Assembly: GCA_019802505.1 (NCBI GenBank) | Contig: JAFMOC010000071.1 | Location: forward strand, 1,242,501 to 1,306,500 | Length of the DNA: 64,000 nucleotides | From: Corydoras sp. C115 | Taxonomy: Eukaryota > Chordata > Actinopteri > Siluriformes > Callichthyidae | Direction: 5' to 3' | Part shown: piece after piece, positions 24,639-35,514 of the stretch | Numbering within the stretch: the first letter of the stretch is position 1 | Layout: each line of letters starts with the position of its first letter | Position numbers and translations under genes: made by a program | The notes under the pieces: model-generated | The model's input: only the letters and a program-made list of their open reading frames with translations | Databases searched by the model: none | Told to the model about the DNA's origin: nothing

Positions 24639-27600
24639 ATGTATATGTCAGACAATTGGCAAATGGTTGGTGGGATACGTGATTTAAGGAGCCAAGGACA
24701 CTCCTCTATTCGGTTCCTCAGCTGGAATGTTAGGGGCATTGGTAACCCCATTAAAAGATCTAAAGTATTTTCCTGTTTGAAGCATTTTAATCCTGATATT
24801 GTTTTTTTTTTTTACAAGAACCTCATTTAAGAATTAAATATCACTTCAAACTTAGATGCCACTCTGGGTTTGACTCCAAAGCTAGGGGTGTTGCGGTTTT
24901 AATCAACAAAAGAATAAAATTTTCAGTTTCTAAAGTCATAACTGACAAACATGGTAGATCACTTGTGATTATTGGTAGTTTCATACATAACCCAGTGCTG
25001 TTGGTCAATTTGTATGCTCCAAATTTTGACAACCCTGATTTCATGAACAAGATTTTTTAAAGTTTACCCTCCATAAACACACACACACATTAATTCTTGG
25101 AGGAGATTTCAATTGTGTTATTTATCCATCATTGGATCGTTCCAACCCTCGTGCTTTGAACCCTTCGCTCATGTCCAAAGCAGTGATTGAGTTTATGGCA
25201 AAAAAATGGTTGTGTTGACCCTTGGAGATTTATTAACCCCCAAATCAAAGAATTTTCCTTTTTTTCACAAGTAAAAAAAAATACGTACTCCAGGATTGAT
25301 TATTTTTTTATTGATAGTTCTTTGATTTCTAAGGTTTTATCTATCAAATTAACCCTATTTTATTGTCAGACGAGAAATTTAACTCTTTAATTTTTTCAGC
25401 CATTGACAGCTTTATTGAGTTGAATAAGAGTTTCATATTCTCTCCTTTGGGAATCACTTAAGGCATATTTACGGGGCCAAATTATTTCATACTCTGCTCA
25501 TAAGAACAAACTGCGTAGAGCCAGCTGGGTGGACCTTACTTCACATATTCTTTCTATTGACCAATCACACTCTAATAGTCTATCCCCAGATTTACTTAAG
25601 AGTTGCCTTGAATTGCAAACTAAGGTTGACCTCATTAGTACATGTGAAGCAGAGCGTTTACTCCTGCACTCCCGTTCCTCTTATTATGAACATGGTGATG
25701 GGACAGAGGCCGTCTCCTTGCTCATTAAATATGAAGGCATGCCTCTACACGTCACATCCATCAAATCAGGGATGCGTCTAGAATATTAGTTTCGGACCCT
25801 GCCACCATCAATAATACATTTAAATTATTTTACATGTTGTTTTAAATCATGTAAATCAGTCTAAATCAGCAGTAGACACCAATTCACTGGATACCTTTCT
25901 TAGTAATGTAGCTATACCCAACCTAGACTCTGGGGTTGCTGAAGAGATGGATGCTCCTTTAGCATTGGAGCAAATAATAGATGCAATTAATCGCATGCAG
26001 TGTAAAAAAAGTCCCTGGTCCGGATGGATTTTCAGTTGAATTTTTTAAGAAAATTAAAGCCAAATTGGGCCCTTTACTATAAGCCGTATGTAATGAATCT
26101 ATTGAGCAAGGATCCCGTCCTGAGACACTAACACAAGCTTTCATTATCTTTTAAAAAAGGATAAGGATCCAAATTCTTGCAGCTCATACAGACCCCTCTC
26201 ACTGTTAAATGTCAATGCTAAAGTGTTGGCTAAAGCTTTGGCTTTCAGATTTTGAAAAGATCTTACCAAATATTATATCCGAAGAACAGACGGGTTTATA
26301 AAAGGGAGACAATTGTTTTATAATATCCATACTCTGTTCAATATAATATATTCTGGATATTCGGATGCAACTCCTGAGGTAGTGATCTCTTTAGATGCAG
26401 AAAAGGCATTTGACTGTGTGGAGTGGGACTACCTATTTAAGGTACTTAAAAAATTTGGACTTGGCGATAGATTTATTTCTTGGATACAGCTTTTATGTAC
26501 CAAGCCCCAATCTAGTGTACGTACTAATAATGACCAGTATTTTAAATTGGAGTGAGGTACTCGCCAGGCGTGTCCATTGTTGCCTTTGCTATTTGTACAT
26601 GCCATTGAACCACTTTCACTTTTCCAGAGGGTGGATTGCGGCAGTCCACCCTCTGGCAGGGCATATCTCGCTCTGGTATCATGTGTAAGGTGTCGCTTAA
26701 TGCTGATGATTTGCTGCTATACATTTCGGATCCTCTTTCAAGTATTTCATCTATTCTTTCATTGTTAAGGCACTTTGGTAACTTTTCGGGATACAAAGTC
26801 AATCTTTCAAAAAGTGAGTGTTACCCAGTAAATAAATTGGCATTGCAAATCAATCAGTGCGATATTCCTTTTAAACTCAGTACATCTGGCTTTAAATATC
26901 TTGGTGTCTTTGTAAAATTAAATCTGTCGACCCTGTGTGCAGCAAATTTTTCTCCTCTAGTTGATCTGACTTTCAGAACTGGCGAAATCAATGCAATCAA
27001 ATGAATATTCTGCCTAAATTTTTATTTTTGTTTAACTGTATTCCCATAGGTCTACCCAAATATTTCTTCAAATCATTGGATCGATGTATTATTCAATTTT
27101 TGTGGAATGGTAAAGTGCCCAAAATCCGCAAGGCGTTACTACAGAGATGTAGGTTCAGCGGTGGGCTTGCAAACTTTCAATTATATTACTGGTCTGCCCA
27201 TTTTCATAAATTACTTTTTTGGCTTAATTCATCTGAGATGGTTTGGAGTAGACTTGAAGCTAATTCCTGCACCAAAACCTCATTGCTAGCTTTGCTTAGC
27301 ACTTCCCTTCCTTGTAACCCTGCTGTCCTCACAACTAACCCAGTTGTGTTGTCCACACTTCGAATTTGGTTTCAGATTAAGAGGCATTTCAAATACACAG
27401 CAGCTTCCACTTTAACACTTATAACTGACAACCACCTATTTCCACCATCTTATACTGACCAGATTTTCTCGCAGTGGCAAAGTAAAGGCATCAAATGTTT
27501 TAAGGATCTTTATAAAGTGTGAGTTTTGTGAGTTTTCAGACCTGGCTGTGAAATTTAATTTACCACCCTCGTATCTTTTCAGATATTTCCAGGTTAGGCA

Positions 27601-27722
27601 CTGCTCTCGGTTGCTGTTTCCACAGTTTCCAATTCTACCATCGATAAATCCATGGGAGGATTGGTTATGTGGTAGTAAACCTAATCAACAAATTTCTCAA
27701 ATTTACACTCAGTTTCTTTCTA
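24639..27722 (+). mobile_element. degenerate L1-type LINE, ORF2
   Basis: Broken frames in order encode the endonuclease start (RFLSWNVRGIGNPIKRSKVF), a weak endonuclease middle, the RT core (VVISLDAEKAFDCVEWDYLF; RQACPLLPLLFVHAIEPL), the thumb (SECYPVN; FKYLGVFV) and the L1 C-terminal region (LPKFLFLFNCIPIGLPKYFF; FLWNGKVPKIRKALLQ). Multiple stops and frameshifts are present. The 3' end is cut where a tandem satellite starts at about 27725. Confidence 0.85.
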
Positions 27723-27724
27723 AT

Positions 27725-28602
27725 AAAACTGAAATACACAAAATAAGTGTGAAAAATGTACAAAAAACACACTAAATGCACAGAAAACCTGCAAAATGTA
27801 CAGAAAATGTGCCAAATGCATGAAAAACGGACAAAAAATGAAGGAAGTACACAAAAACACACAAAATGTAATAAGCATGAAATACACAAAATAAGCCTGA
27901 AAAACGTACAAAAAAACACTAAATGCACAGGAAACCTGTAAAATGTATAGGAAACGTGCAAAATACATAAAACACGGACAAAAACGTGGAAACTGCACAA
28001 AAACAAAAAAAATCACAGATAACAAGCAAAATGCATGAGATATGCAAGAAAAACTTGAAAAAACGTACAAAAAAAAACAAACTAAATGCACAGGAAACCT
28101 GTAAAATTTACATTAAACGTGCAAAATGCATGAAAAACGGACAAAAAACGTGAGAAATGCACAAAACACACAAAATTCACAGACATGTAATAAGCATGAA
28201 ATACACAAAATAAACGTGAAAAACGTACAAAAAAAACACACTAAATGTACAGGTAAACTGTAAAATGTACAGAAAACATGCAAAATGCATGAAAAACTGA
28301 CAAAAACATGGGAAATGCACAAAAACAAAAATCGAAAAATGCACAAAACAAAAATGCACAAAAATCACAGATAACATGGAAAATGCATGAGATATGCAAG
28401 AAAAATGTGAAAAACGTACAAAAAACACACTAAATGCACAGCAAACCTGTAAAATGTACAGAAAACGTGCAAAATGCATGAAAAACTGACAAAAAACGAA
28501 GGAAGTACACAAAAACACACAAAATTCACAGACAACATGTAATAAGCATGAAATACACAAAATAAGCGTGAAAAACTTACAAAAAACACACTAAATGCAC
28601 AG
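27725..28602 (-). repeat. tandem satellite, about 150-190-bp monomers in an alternating A-B-A-B-A pattern
   Basis: The marker ctaaatg recurs at about 27773, 27922, 28083, 28241, 28430 and 28590, giving units of roughly 150-190 bp. Units 1, 3 and 5 contain aataagcatgaaatacac. Units 2 and 4 contain gcatgagatatgcaag instead. The array is therefore a higher-order dimer of about 320-350 bp. It is A-rich on the plus strand, and the long stop-free minus-strand frames (rich in Phe, Cys and His) are a composition effect. A solo monomer sits at 60747-60893. Confidence 0.85.
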
Positions 28603-29855
28603 GACTATCCAGCTTCTTCGCCCTAAATACTGGTGGGAATCTTTAAATTCTGACGTTCAGCAGGTTGTTTCCTACTGTTCCATTTGTGCAGCTTGCAAGA
28701 CCCCTAAGGTGTTACCCGCTGGAAAGCACAATCCCTTACCGGTTCCCTCTCTTCCTTGCTCCCACGTGGCTATTGATTTTGTCACAGATTTACCGGCTTC
28801 CGAGGGGTTCACCACTGCGGTTAAACTCATTGATCGGTTTTCTCGCGCTGTTCGATTCATCCCTTTGACGGCACTTCCTTCAGCTCTTCAGACAGCAGAG
28901 CTTTTGTTTTGTCATCTGAGCTTTTGTTTTCTCACCAGAGGACATTCTTTCTGACAGAGGTCCTCAATTTACTTCTGCAGTCTGGAGGGCGTTTTTTGAG
29001 AAATTGGGTACCACCTTCAGTTTACCCTCTGGATACCACCCTGAGGGCAATGGGTTATGCAAAAAAGCTAATCAAGTTGGAAAGTTCCTTCGCATCTTTG
29101 CTAGGAACAATGCCTCGGATTGAGCGCGTTTCTTTTCTTGGGCTGAGATCTCTCAGAATTCCCTCCGTCATTCTGCCACCGGGTTGACACCTTTTCAGCG
29201 CGTATTGGGATTTCAACCACCATTTGCACTGTGGGATCCAGAACCCTCCAATTCTCCAGTCATGGATGCATTGTTTAAGTGGAGTGAGAGGATATGGGCG
29301 CAGGTTCATCAACACATTGACCACGTCTTGACCATAGTCATCATAGTCAGGCCCCAGTTTATGTGCCTGGGGATTTAGTATGGCTCAATTCCCATGATTT
29401 TCAGTGACGTACGGGTTCTCGTAAGCTTTTGCCCAGATTTCTAGGCCCCTTTAAGGTTCTGCGTTAGATTATTCCAATATCTTATCGGTTAGAGCTACCT
29501 CCTCAATATCAAGTTCATCCAGTCTTCCACACATCCCTCCTGAAATATTTTGTTGCTGGGCCCCTAGATTCTGTTCTACAAGAAGGTAAAGTTTCGCATT
29601 TCTGGATGTGTTCGCGGTGTCCACTCTGTTGGATTCTCGTCGATGTGGTTCCACCATTCAGTACCTAATTGATTGGTGTGAAAATCATCAATACGTTTAG
29701 GATCCAAGATATCAGAGCTATCAACCCAGCTGCGTTCGTCGGGACCAAACCCCTCCCAGTCATCCCGAGAAGCCTGCCCCCCGTGGGCGTGGTTGGCCGC
29801 GTCGTAGGTCTGTTCCCTCTACTCCTCTGTCTCATTCCCCTGAGAGGGGGGGTAC
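28603..29855 (+). mobile_element. Ty3/gypsy retrotransposon, integrase end of pol, broken
   Basis: The frame starts inside the zinc-binding region (YWWESLNSDVQQVVSYCSIC with CxxC). It continues into the integrase core (HVAIDFVTDLPASEG; LIDRFSRAVRFIPL; then, out of frame, DRGPQFTS-like and GYHPEGNG-like sequence) and later YRLELPPQYQVHPVFHTSLL, the chromodomain-type C-terminus. Several frameshifts are present. Everything 5' of integrase is missing, the boundary being the satellite array. A polypurine tract (gagagggggggtac) ends it at 29855. Confidence 0.85.
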
Positions 29856-30318
29856 TGTCACAATTGCTCCCTCTAGCGACACTTCTGCTACACTTGGTGG
29901 TGGTTCTGGGGGCGGTCTCGAACGGACTCGGTCTCGCTCCAGGTCACCGGAATACTGATTGCCGTTTCCGGTTTTTGGTTATCTCCCACTTCCTTCCTTT
30001 CTATAGCTACCCTTCCTGTGTCTGTGTTATTTGTTTTTTGGTTATCTCCCACTTCCTTCCTTTCTATAGCTACCCTTCCTGCGTCTGTGTTATTCCCGTT
30101 TCAGGACTAAGCGCTCTGCAGTATTGGTTGCTCTTCATCTCGATGGTGTCGGTGATCACCTTCATCGCGGGTTACGCTGTCATTGTACTGGCATCTGGCC
30201 ATCTCGCCTCCTTCTTGTGTTTGTGTTTTGTTTTTGGTTTTGCTTTAGCTTTATTTTTGTTGGAGGTCGTTTTTTTGTTCATTAAATTTGACAATAGTGG
30301 TGCAGTCACCTGCACAGA
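29856..30318 (+). mobile_element. probable 3' LTR of the gypsy element, with a 63-bp internal duplication
   Basis: The sequence begins TGTCACAATTG directly after the polypurine tract and ends near gtcacctgca at about 30314, where antisense L1 sequence takes over. An attaaa signal lies near 30280. A direct repeat with a 63-base period (29971-30033 and 30034-30096, starting gtttttggttatctccc) sits inside. A 217-codon stop-free frame crossing this region is not considered a gene. Confidence 0.6.
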
Positions 30319-30319
30319 C

Positions 30320-31212
30320 TAAAATACCTCACTCAAGGAGATTATTTTATCACAGAGAAGGCTACGAAATTTCAGATCACTTTCTTGGGGGTATATACTA
30401 TATATATTGACTAAGGTGGTCACAACATTGTTAATTATACCTTTAACAATAGTATATCTAACAGTTTCTACTGTTATTATTTCAAAGTTGACATGGTTAG
30501 CTATTAGCATAATAACCCCCCTTTTTCTAGTATTCTTGCATGAGCTGTAAAATGAGTTAGTGTAACCTAGCTTTTCCACCTTATATTCATTCCTGAACAT
30601 ATGCGTCTCTTGGAGGAATGCGATATCTGATCTTACCCTTTTAGTTTTGCAATGACCCTGCTCCTTTTTATAGGATTACCAAGACCATTAACATTGCTGG
30701 ACACAATCTCTAACTTATGTGCCATAAGTATTTAGCATTATGGATGTAACAGTCACCCTTCTAAACAACACACATACATAATAAAAAACCTGAACTTTGG
30801 AACACAATCTGACACAAAATAAAAATGTGTCCAGCGTTCATTATTCTTTATGATGCTGCTCCCAGCTATGAACATCCGAAGCTAGTTATTCATCTGACTG
30901 ATCGCTGATCCCATACCTGATTTTATTTTCATTCTGGGAGCCTTCTCTGGAATCCCCAAAGTTTTTCTTTGGCTCTCCCTGCAGCAATAAATCGGCTTTC
31001 CTTCTGGCTCTTTACCTGTCATTGCTAGCCCAGTAGCTTTTTCAGTCGGGTCTCAGCCGAGTCGTCCTCCCTTGGTGGAGAGTCTCTTTAGCTCCAGCCC
31101 TGCTTCATGAGCGCTGCTGTTGGTTCCAGTGCTGTTATCCTCACAATATAATTGGAGAACTGGAAAATTGGAGATGGGATGAGAGAGGACGCAGGCTACG
31201 ATCTGGTGTAAT
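30320..31212 (-). mobile_element. antisense L1 fragment: ORF2 endonuclease start plus upstream
   Basis: On the minus strand, about 30740 to 30320 encodes an L1 endonuclease N-terminus: NVNGLGNPIKRSRVIAKLKR-like, then SDIAFLQETHMF, then KRGVIMLIANHVNFEI. Upstream of it (30740-31212 on this strand) is probably the ORF1 tail and inter-ORF region, but that part is not recognisable with confidence. The ORF1 N-terminus of the same orientation lies at 33955-34408, beyond an inserted LINE. Confidence 0.7.
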
Positions 31213-33950
31213 CCATGTCAACTAACATTGTCATCATTGGTGATGTAAATATTCATGTTGACAATACTTTCTGTCATCTTGCAACTGAGTTCCTTAGCCT
31301 GCTTGACTGTCTAGACCTCCAGCAGCATGTAAATGCTCCTACACACACCAGGGGTCACATCTTAGACATGGTCATTACTGACTCGGCTATTGTAAACAAT
31401 GTAGAGCTCTATGATTTGGGTGTGTCTGACCATAAGGTGGTCTCTATGGCTTTCACATTTCAACTACCTAATATTAGACCAAAGCATCAGATACAGTTCA
31501 GGAACTGGAAGCATATTGATCACATCTCTATGGCTGCAGATCTCCAGCAAACTTTCCATCAAGTTTTCACTACAGCAGATGAACTTGTGGAACATTACAA
31601 TGCTTCACTGTGCAGTGTTTTGGACCTCCATGCTCCTATTAGGACATGTGAAGTCAGTTTTGAACGCTCTGCTCCCTGGTACACACCAGAACTCCGTAGA
31701 TTAAAAATGTCTGGCCATTCCCTGGAACGTCGTTTTAGGGAGTCTGGGCTTACTGTCTACAAACTTGCCTTCCGTGATCATCAAAAGGCCTATCAAAAAC
31801 TGTTGAAGGAGGCAAGCTGTAAATTCTATTCAGATCAAATCAGGATTAACAGTGGAAGCTCAAAGCATATTTTTTCTACTGTATGTCATCTTTTAAAACC
31901 ACAGCTATCCTCTTCCGCTGAAGCCACTGAGGAGATATGCAACAACTTCATTGAGTGTTTTAGATCTAAAGTAAAAGATATCCGGTCTTCAATGTCTGGT
32001 CTTCTTCCTCTATCAGCCTTTTTTATTGACCCTTCACCTAAGAGCATGCCAACCCTTCAGTGCTTTGATGTAGTTCCAAAGAGGTGCATTGAGGGTATTT
32101 TGCAAGGAATGAGACCATCTACCTGTATCTTAGACCCCATATCAACAGCTCTCCTCAAATTACTCATTCCTACTCTGAGTCCAATCATCACTCAGTTTGT
32201 GAATTTGTCATTACAGACTGGCCATATCACATCTTCCCTTAAAACTCGTGTTGTCCATCCTACCCGTAAAAAGCCTTCACTAGACCCGGAAGTGTTTGCA
32301 AACTACAGGCCTATCTCCAACCTTCCTTTTTTGTCAACGGTCCTAGAGAAGGCAGTTATTTTCCAACTCCAGAACCATCTAAATGGAAATAAATTGTTTG
32401 AGAAGTTCCAGTCTGGCTTTCGCCCAGTGCACAGCATGGAAACAGCTCTACTTATGGTAATAAATGACCTAATGTCAGCTGATGCAGGCTCACCATTCTT
32501 GCTTATTCTTCTGGACCTCACAGCGTTTTTTGACACAGTGGACCACTCCATCATACTGGATCGCCTCCATAACACTATTGGACTGTCTGGAACTGCCTTG
32601 CAATGGTTCCAGTCCTACCCACATTTACATTTACATTTGCTCATTTAGCAGATGCTTTTATCCAAAGCGACTTACAAGGTGAGCACAGGGTTAATCACAA
32701 CATCCCTGGAGCAATGAGGGTTGCTCCAGGGATGAGCCTTGCTCAAGGACCCACATTGTAGTAGACCTGGGATTTGAACCCCCAACCTTCATATTGATAG
32801 CCCAAAGCCCTAACCACTGAGCTACCGTGCCCTACCTGGCTGACAGGAATGAATATGTTCTGCTAGGTGGGTGTAAGTCCAGGCAACTTCCTGTCATGTG
32901 TGGTGTTCGACAGGGGTCTGTACTTGGCCCAATTCTTTTTACCATTTATATGTTACCTCTTGGACAAATTATCAGTAAACATGGGTTGTCCTTTCACTGC
33001 TATGCAGACGATACCCAACTTTACTTTAAAAATACACCAAGCTCCTCTGCAGCCCTGTCACACCTTATCATATGTCTTGAGGATATAAAGGCAACTTTCT
33101 GCAGCTCAACAGTGGTAAAACTGAGGCACTACTTGTCAGTACCCCACATCAAATAAATTCCTTCACCATTACTCAATTTAGTTTTGATGGTCAGATTATC
33201 ACTTTCTCCTCTACAGTTACTAATCTAGGGGTTCTGCTTGATCCACAGCTGACTTTTAGCACTCACATCAAACATCAGCGCAAGAACTCATTTTATCACT
33301 TTCAAAATATTGCAAAATTACATCCTCTTCTGACCCACAGAGACGCTGAAAAACTTGTCCATGCCTTTGTTTCTTCAAGGCTGGACTACTGCAATAGCCT
33401 CTTTATTGGGATTTCTGGCAAGGACATCCAGGCATTGCAATATATTCAAAACAGTGCCGCCAGAATCTTAATAAGGGTTAGAAAATATGAACACATCACC
33501 CCTATTCTGAAATCTCTGCACTGGCTCCCTCTCTCATCTCGGATAAAATAAAAAATTCTTCTGCTTACTTACAAATGTAATGTCAAGTCCCATCATACCT
33601 ACAGGAACTTTTTACCCCCCAAACATCAATCCGCACGCTTAGATGAACAGGCAGCATGCTCCTTCAGGTGCCCCCCACTAGGCTTCGAACTATGGGGGAC
33701 CAAGCTTTTTGCTCAGCTGCACCACGTCTCTGGAACTGTCTCCCGGTCCAGCTTAGGTCAGCGCCGAGCCTGGACATTTTTAAAGCTCTGCTCAAGACTT
33801 TTTCTTTTTAAAAAAGCATATAATTGTTGATCCATTGATACATACATAATATTTATTGATTTTCTTTTTAAGTGTTGGATGTTTGCCATTATTGTGGCAC
33901 TTTGAGATTTTACAAAATCTTTACTCTTTATCTTGTTGTATTCTCTTGAC
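31213..33950 (+). mobile_element. L2/CR1-type LINE (copy L2-A), 5' truncated, carrying a SINE
   Basis: Plus-strand coding runs from the end of the endonuclease (NIVIIGDVNIHVDN; VSDHKVV) through the RT: NYRPISNLPFLSTVLEKAV, FQSGFRPVHSMETALL, LLILLDLTAFFDTVDHSIIL, then after the SINE, YLADRNEYV, GVRQGSVLGPILFTIYMLPL and HCYADDTQLYF. It continues into SRLDYCNSLFIGISG and LKSLHWLPLSSRIK. A frameshift lies near 33095 and a stop near 33549. The first 477 codons are otherwise open. The element interrupts an antisense L1. Confidence 0.88.
32620..32830 (-). mobile_element. L2-tailed tRNA SINE (family B), full-length, inserted in L2-A
   Basis: On the minus strand the element begins GGGCACGGTAGCTCAGTGG (box A) with GGGTTCAAATCCC (box B), then a body. 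It ends in TTGTAAGTCGCTTTGG and CATTTAGC-type sequence, the same 3' tail as the L2 LINE at 55430-57340. CCTACC occurs on both sides (32614-32619 and 32831-32836). Removing the insert plus one copy restores the reverse-transcriptase reading QSYLADR. Confidence 0.85.
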
Positions 33951-33954
33951 TTTT

Positions 33955-34408
33955 GAACAATCTCTGCTGCGTAATCTTCGCCTTTAGCCACTCCAAAAAT
34001 GCGGATGTTATTTCTCCTGGACCTGGATTCCAGGTCTGTGAGTTTCTGCTGTATTGTTTTTTCCTGATGCATAGCTGTTATCAGAACTTCAAAAACTACA
34101 GCGGCCCAGTCCTCCACCTGCGCCACGTGGATTTCCATCTCACCTGCTCGCTCCTTCCGCCCCTGCACCTCCACAGTGAGAATGTCTAACTTGCTGCTTT
34201 TTTCTCGATGTATCGAGTCCATGGTCTTTTTAAGTTTGTCATTATCCCCTTTAATGTCGGATTTGAGTTCTTTCGTGGCTTTCAAAAGGTCTGTCAATGT
34301 TACGTCGGTCCTGAATTGTTTCGGAATTTCAGATGAGTTAGTGCTACCTTGTGATGCTACTTCGTTAGCTTTCGAAGTCAAGCTGCCCTTCTCCTGATAT
34401 TTTGGCAT
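33955..34408 (-). mobile_element. antisense L1 ORF1 N-terminal part
   Basis: The minus strand from ATG at 34408 encodes MPKYQEKGSLTSKANEVASQ, then a coiled-coil-like stretch rich in Lys and Glu, then LTDLESRSRRNNIRIFGVAK, the hallmark start of the L1 ORF1p RNA-binding domain. The frame then runs into the 3' end of the inserted L2-A LINE. It is presumably the same L1 as 30320-31212. Confidence 0.8.
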
Positions 34409-34557
34409 GGTTTCTTTTTAATGTTAGCTTCTTGTGGTTCTATTTACCTTTCAGCTTATTGTAGCTCTCTCTTTACATGAATAACGAGTTTTGGCTATAA
34501 AATAACCGAGTTTAAGCTGGAGTGTCGCACACACGTCTGTCTGCATCCCGGAACCCG

Positions 34558-34798
34558 AAGTGTTCCTTAATTAGCTAATTATTTTGTTATTTTCATTGGT
34601 TGCTGTCTGTTTGTCACATGGTCTGGTTTCTGTTTATATTCTTTCTGTTTCCATTCTGTCATCAGACTGGCATTGTTTTGTCATGCGTTGCCCGTGATCA
34701 TGTTCATATTGTTTTCTCTCAGTGTCGACTTAATAAATTCTACTCATTCAGCTCTATGGCGCTTTTCTATGTGGCGGCACGCGTGACAATATTGTTTG
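34558..34798 (+). mobile_element. solo-LTR-like sequence
   Basis: It starts near tgttccttaattagc, contains a poly(A)-signal-like cttaataaattc and ends gcacgcgtgaca. This resembles the 5' LTR at 35515-35797, which starts with ccttaattaaatg and ends in catgaca. No target duplication could be found, so the call is tentative. Confidence 0.4.
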
Positions 34799-34944
34799 CG
34801 GCTTAAGTCACTGTAAACTACCCTAACAAACAGCACTTACCACATAAAGAAATACTGGTTAGAACTATTTTATGGTTTCAGTTGTGATGCCAAACTTAAA
34901 AAATAATGTTCTTGGTGTAACTACTTAAATTTTAAAAAAAATTT

Positions 34945-35350
34945 TGATAAGTTGCCTGAATAATGCAAACAATAACGTATCCTAACTTGTTAGCACTTTA
35001 TATAAAATCCACTAAAAAGACACTGCAGTTGGAGCAAGTGAAGTCAGACTGTAGGGTATTAATTTTTCCACATCCATTTCATTATATCCTCCTGCATTAA
35101 GGAAATGAATGAGTTGCCTGAATGTGGGTTATTAGGTTGGTGTTAAATGTCTCAGAAGTTGAGTTTGGTTTTAGGATTGCCAAGCACACATTTAAACACA
35201 GATTTTTTCCTCTTACGATTAAACAAGTGTCACATATTTTGCAGATAAGATCAGTGATCTTTTTGCTCTACTTCATTCTTGTGCTGCGTGTGCGTTGCGA
35301 AAACACTCTTGGTGCCCAGTCGCACATTCAGACTGAGTTCCCAACTTCTC
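34945..35350. repeat. unclassified dispersed repeat (R3), copy 1
   Basis: This stretch resembles 41690-41990 (shared cattatatcctcctgc-like, gaatgtgggttattag-like and ggattgccaagcacaca-like words) and 61190-61305 (shared ctgaataat, caataacgtatcc-like and agttggagcaag). No coding frame or terminal repeat was seen. Confidence 0.5.
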
Positions 35351-35405
35351 ACTAAGGAAAGCGGCTATTGACTCTCTTAAAAGTTGCTAGAAGTTGTAGA
35401 AATGA

Positions 35406-35407
<2 letters not shown>

Positions 35408-35480
<73 letters not shown>
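35408..35480. repeat. (TA)n(GA)n microsatellite
   Basis: A run of about 44 bases of alternating TA is followed by about 26 bases of GA. It sits just upstream of the LTR element's target site. Confidence 0.95.
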
Positions 35481-35484
<4 letters not shown>

Positions 35485-35514
35485 ATTGTCTAATGTCTTA
35501 ATTGTCTTAATTTG

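Noticed and set aside
27665..28589. Several 70-130-codon minus-strand frames reading like FCTFYRFPVHLVCFL
   Set aside because: They repeat with the satellite period and appear in multiple frames. This is satellite translation.
27725..28602. CRISPR-like array
   Set aside because: Units are about 150-190 bp and wholly repetitive with no unique spacers, in an animal genome. It is a satellite.
29669..30322. 217-codon hydrophobic frame
   Set aside because: It crosses the gypsy polypurine tract and LTR, includes the 63-bp duplication, and has no domain of its own.
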